Shown here piece by piece: positions 5,891 to 7,295 of a stretch of DNA of 7,295 bases. Each line of letters starts with the position of its first letter. Position 1 is the stretch's first letter. The notes below the pieces were generated by a model. The model ran no database searches, was not told the DNA's origin, and saw nothing but the letters and a program-made list of their open reading frames with translations. A program made the position numbers and the translations under genes. Location: the NCBI GenBank assembly GCA_945871045.1, contig CAMBUC010000103.1, positions 1 through 7,295 of the forward strand, read 5' to 3'. The DNA comes from an uncultured bacterium (GTDB taxonomy: Bacteria; Bacillota; Clostridia; Lachnospirales; Lachnospiraceae).

Positions 5891-6925
5891 TCAAACACTC
5901 ATTTCTGCGATCGTATCAATCAAACGTCTTGTATCCTCCCATCCAAGGCAAGGATCTGTAATGGACTTTCCGTAAGTCATGTTCTCGCAAATAGGCTGAT
6001 TGCCCTCTTCCAGATAACTTTCGATCATAAAGCCTTTTACCATTTTTTTCAATTCCGCATTATGCAGACGATTGTTCAATACTTCTTTTGCGATACGGAT
6101 CTGCTCTTTATACTGCTTATTTGAGTTCGAATGGTTCGTATCCACGATCACTGCCGGATTTGCAAACTCCTGCGGATGATAAACACTGAGCAGATGCATC
6201 ATGTCCTCATAATGATAGTTTGGATGGCATTCACCCTTGCTGTTTACATATCCGCGTAAAATGCAGTGCGCCAAGGGATTCCCACTGGTGCTCACATTAT
6301 AACCCCTGTAAATAAACGAAGTGGGATTCTGTGCTGCTTTGATGGCATTTAACATTACAGACATATCGCCACTGGTGGGGTTTTTCATGCCAACCGGAAT
6401 ATCCATTCCGCTTGCAGTTAAACGATGCTGCTGATTTTCCACCGAACGGGCACCGATCGCTTCATAGGATAAAATATCATCCAGATAACTTCTGTTTTCC
6501 GGATAGAGCATCTCGTCTGCTGCCGTAAGCCCGCTGTCGTTCATTGCGCGGATGTGCATCTTTCGGATCATCACGATTCCTTTATACAGGTCCGGCGCCT
6601 GCATCGGATCCGGCTGATGAAGCATGCCTTTATAACCGGCTCCGGTCGTTCTGGGCTTATTGGTATAAATGCGGGGAATCAGGATCAGGCGATCCTTTAC
6701 CTCATCATTGATCTTTGCCAGACGGCTCACATAGTCACACACGGAGTCCTCATTATCCGCGGAACAAGGTCCGATGATCACCAGAAACTTGTCCGACTCT
6801 CCGGTGAATACTTTTTTTATCTCTTCATCCCGCTCTTTTTTCATTTTTATAAGTTCCAGAGTGAGCGGATATTCCATTTTTAAAATTTCCGGTTCCGGCA
6901 ACCGGTTATGAATTGTCATTGCCAT
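5891..6925 (-). CDS. 3-deoxy-7-phosphoheptulonate synthase, class I (AroFGH type)
   Basis: DAHP synthase condenses phosphoenolpyruvate with erythrose 4-phosphate, the first step of the shikimate pathway to aromatic amino acids. The 344-residue protein resembles the E. coli AroF/AroG/AroH type. It has IIGPCSADNED (50-60) with metal-binding Cys54, PRTTGAGYKG for substrate binding, IGARSVENQQHR, PVGMKNPTSGD, the metal ligand His265 in VIVDTNHSNSNKQY, Glu302 in GFMIESYLEEGNQ, and Asp324 in SITDPCLGWE. The N-terminal extension of about 45 residues before the barrel is the part that carries the allosteric contacts in E. coli enzymes, so feedback inhibition is plausible. Which amino acid inhibits cannot be read, so I give no aroF/G/H symbol. 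The ATG at 6925 has GAGGAA 8 bases upstream, inside the end of the YesL-like gene, which stops 4 bases before. Confidence 0.95.
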   Translation of the reverse strand: MAMTIHNRLPEPEILKMEYPLTLELIKMKKERDEEIKKVFTGESDKFLVIIGPCSADNEDSVCDYVSRLAKINDEVKDRLILIPRIYTNKPRTTGAGYKGMLHQPDPMQAPDLYKGIVMIRKMHIRAMNDSGLTAADEMLYPENRSYLDDILSYEAIGARSVENQQHRLTASGMDIPVGMKNPTSGDMSVMLNAIKAAQNPTSFIYRGYNVSTSGNPLAHCILRGYVNSKGECHPNYHYEDMMHLLSVYHPQEFANPAVIVDTNHSNSNKQYKEQIRIAKEVLNNRLHNAELKKMVKGFMIESYLEEGNQPICENMTYGKSITDPCLGWEDTRRLIDTIAEMSV

Positions 6926-6929
6926 TTTA

Positions 6930-7295
6930 TCAGTTCCTCATTCTATCATTTTCTTGTTCTTCTAACAGTTCCTCTTCGGTCATATATTTGCGGAAAACCT
7001 TTTCCAGCACAACATTGATCAGATCCATTGCCATTACGGGCAAAAACCAGATCGTCACAAACACCATCCGGCACAGGAAAAAAGAGCCCAACACAAGTGC
7101 AAGTATAAGCAGCGATGATACCGGATGGGCAAAGATCATCACTGCCGAGTTTTTCAGTATCACCTTGATCTTGTCTTCAAAACGTGCGATATAAGCAAAC
7201 ACATACATGAACCAGATCAAGACTAACGCAAGCAGCCCATAGAACACGTAAGCCAGATAACCGATGCTTGATCCGATCTTCATATATCCAAGACA
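6930..7295 (-). CDS. YesL/DUF624-type membrane protein, 3' part only
   Basis: The reading frame is open through the right edge of the window (CLGY before the internal Met at 7283), so this is the C-terminal 121 residues of a longer protein; YesL proteins are usually around 200 residues. It has two clear hydrophobic segments: YLAYVFYGLLALVLIWFMYV, and a long stretch around SSLLILALVLGSFFLCRMVF continuing to WFLPVMAMDL. Between them is YIARFEDKIKVILKNSAVMI, the arginine-phenylalanine-rich cytoplasmic link that I associate with DUF624. A charged tail (TEEELLEEQENDRMRN) ends it. YesL members often occur near carbohydrate uptake genes, but no function is proven. The gene stops 4 bases before the DAHP synthase start and contains its ribosome site, so they are probably co-transcribed. 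Confidence 0.75.
   Translation of the reverse strand, partial: CLGYMKIGSSIGYLAYVFYGLLALVLIWFMYVFAYIARFEDKIKVILKNSAVMIFAHPVSSLLILALVLGSFFLCRMVFVTIWFLPVMAMDLINVVLEKVFRKYMTEEELLEEQENDRMRN

Noticed and set aside
5889..5894. TTG start for the PucR-type regulator at 5894
   Set aside because: The ATG two codons later is a better start, and the TTG overlaps the DAHP synthase stop.
6889..6905. Inverted repeat CCGGTT/AACCGG near the 5' end of the DAHP synthase gene
   Set aside because: It is short, within coding sequence, and can be explained by the codons for NRLPEPE; there is no sign of an operator.

Overview
The window looks like a chromosomal segment of a Clostridia bacterium, most likely Lachnospiraceae-like. 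The reasons are moderate GC, AGGAGG-type ribosome binding sites, a SigH-type sigma factor, a DUF4364 winged-helix protein, a PucR/CdaR-type regulator and the ispF-cysS-mrnC-rlmB-sigH order. That order matches the ispF-gltX-cysE-cysS-mrnC-rlmB-yacP-sigH order known from Bacillus subtilis, with gltX, cysE and yacP absent here. The genus cannot be fixed from sequence reading alone.

Layout. Bases 1-756 are read on the + strand: the 3' end of a TIGR01212/YhcC-type radical SAM protein, then a DUF4364 protein. They meet a long minus-strand block head-on at a symmetric hairpin terminator (760-786). The minus-strand block, read from right to left, is: the 3' part of a YesL/DUF624-type membrane protein (cut by the window edge), a class I DAHP synthase (first step of the shikimate pathway), a PucR-type helix-turn-helix regulator whose start lies 2 bases after the DAHP synthase stop, ispF (MEP isoprenoid pathway), cysS (cysteinyl-tRNA synthetase), mrnC (Mini-ribonuclease III), rlmB (23S rRNA 2'-O-methyltransferase) and sigH. 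Most gaps are a few bases or overlaps, so much of this strand is probably co-transcribed. No convincing internal promoter was seen. The largest clean gap is the 69 bases before ispF.

Working together: cysS, mrnC and rlmB form a translation and rRNA-maturation module (tRNA charging, 23S rRNA end processing, 23S rRNA methylation). They share a transcript direction with sigH, the transition-state/sporulation sigma factor. DAHP synthase and its neighbouring regulator form a second, aromatic amino-acid module.

The most unusual feature is at 2330-2419, inside the 3' end of mrnC. A stretch of about 30 bases is present three times in the order direct-inverted-direct. This gives a 29-bp direct repeat with a 52-bp period and an almost perfect 66-bp palindrome. 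The extra 52 bases shift the mrnC frame, replacing the last 47 residues of the protein with a 24-residue tail. The old 3' end is still open in another frame down to the rlmB start. The two turning points of the triplication coincide with short quasi-palindromes (CTGA-N4-TCAG and GAAC-N2-GTTC). This fits a double template switch during replication, or an assembly artefact that needs excluding. No mobile element, CRISPR array, tRNA or rRNA gene was seen.
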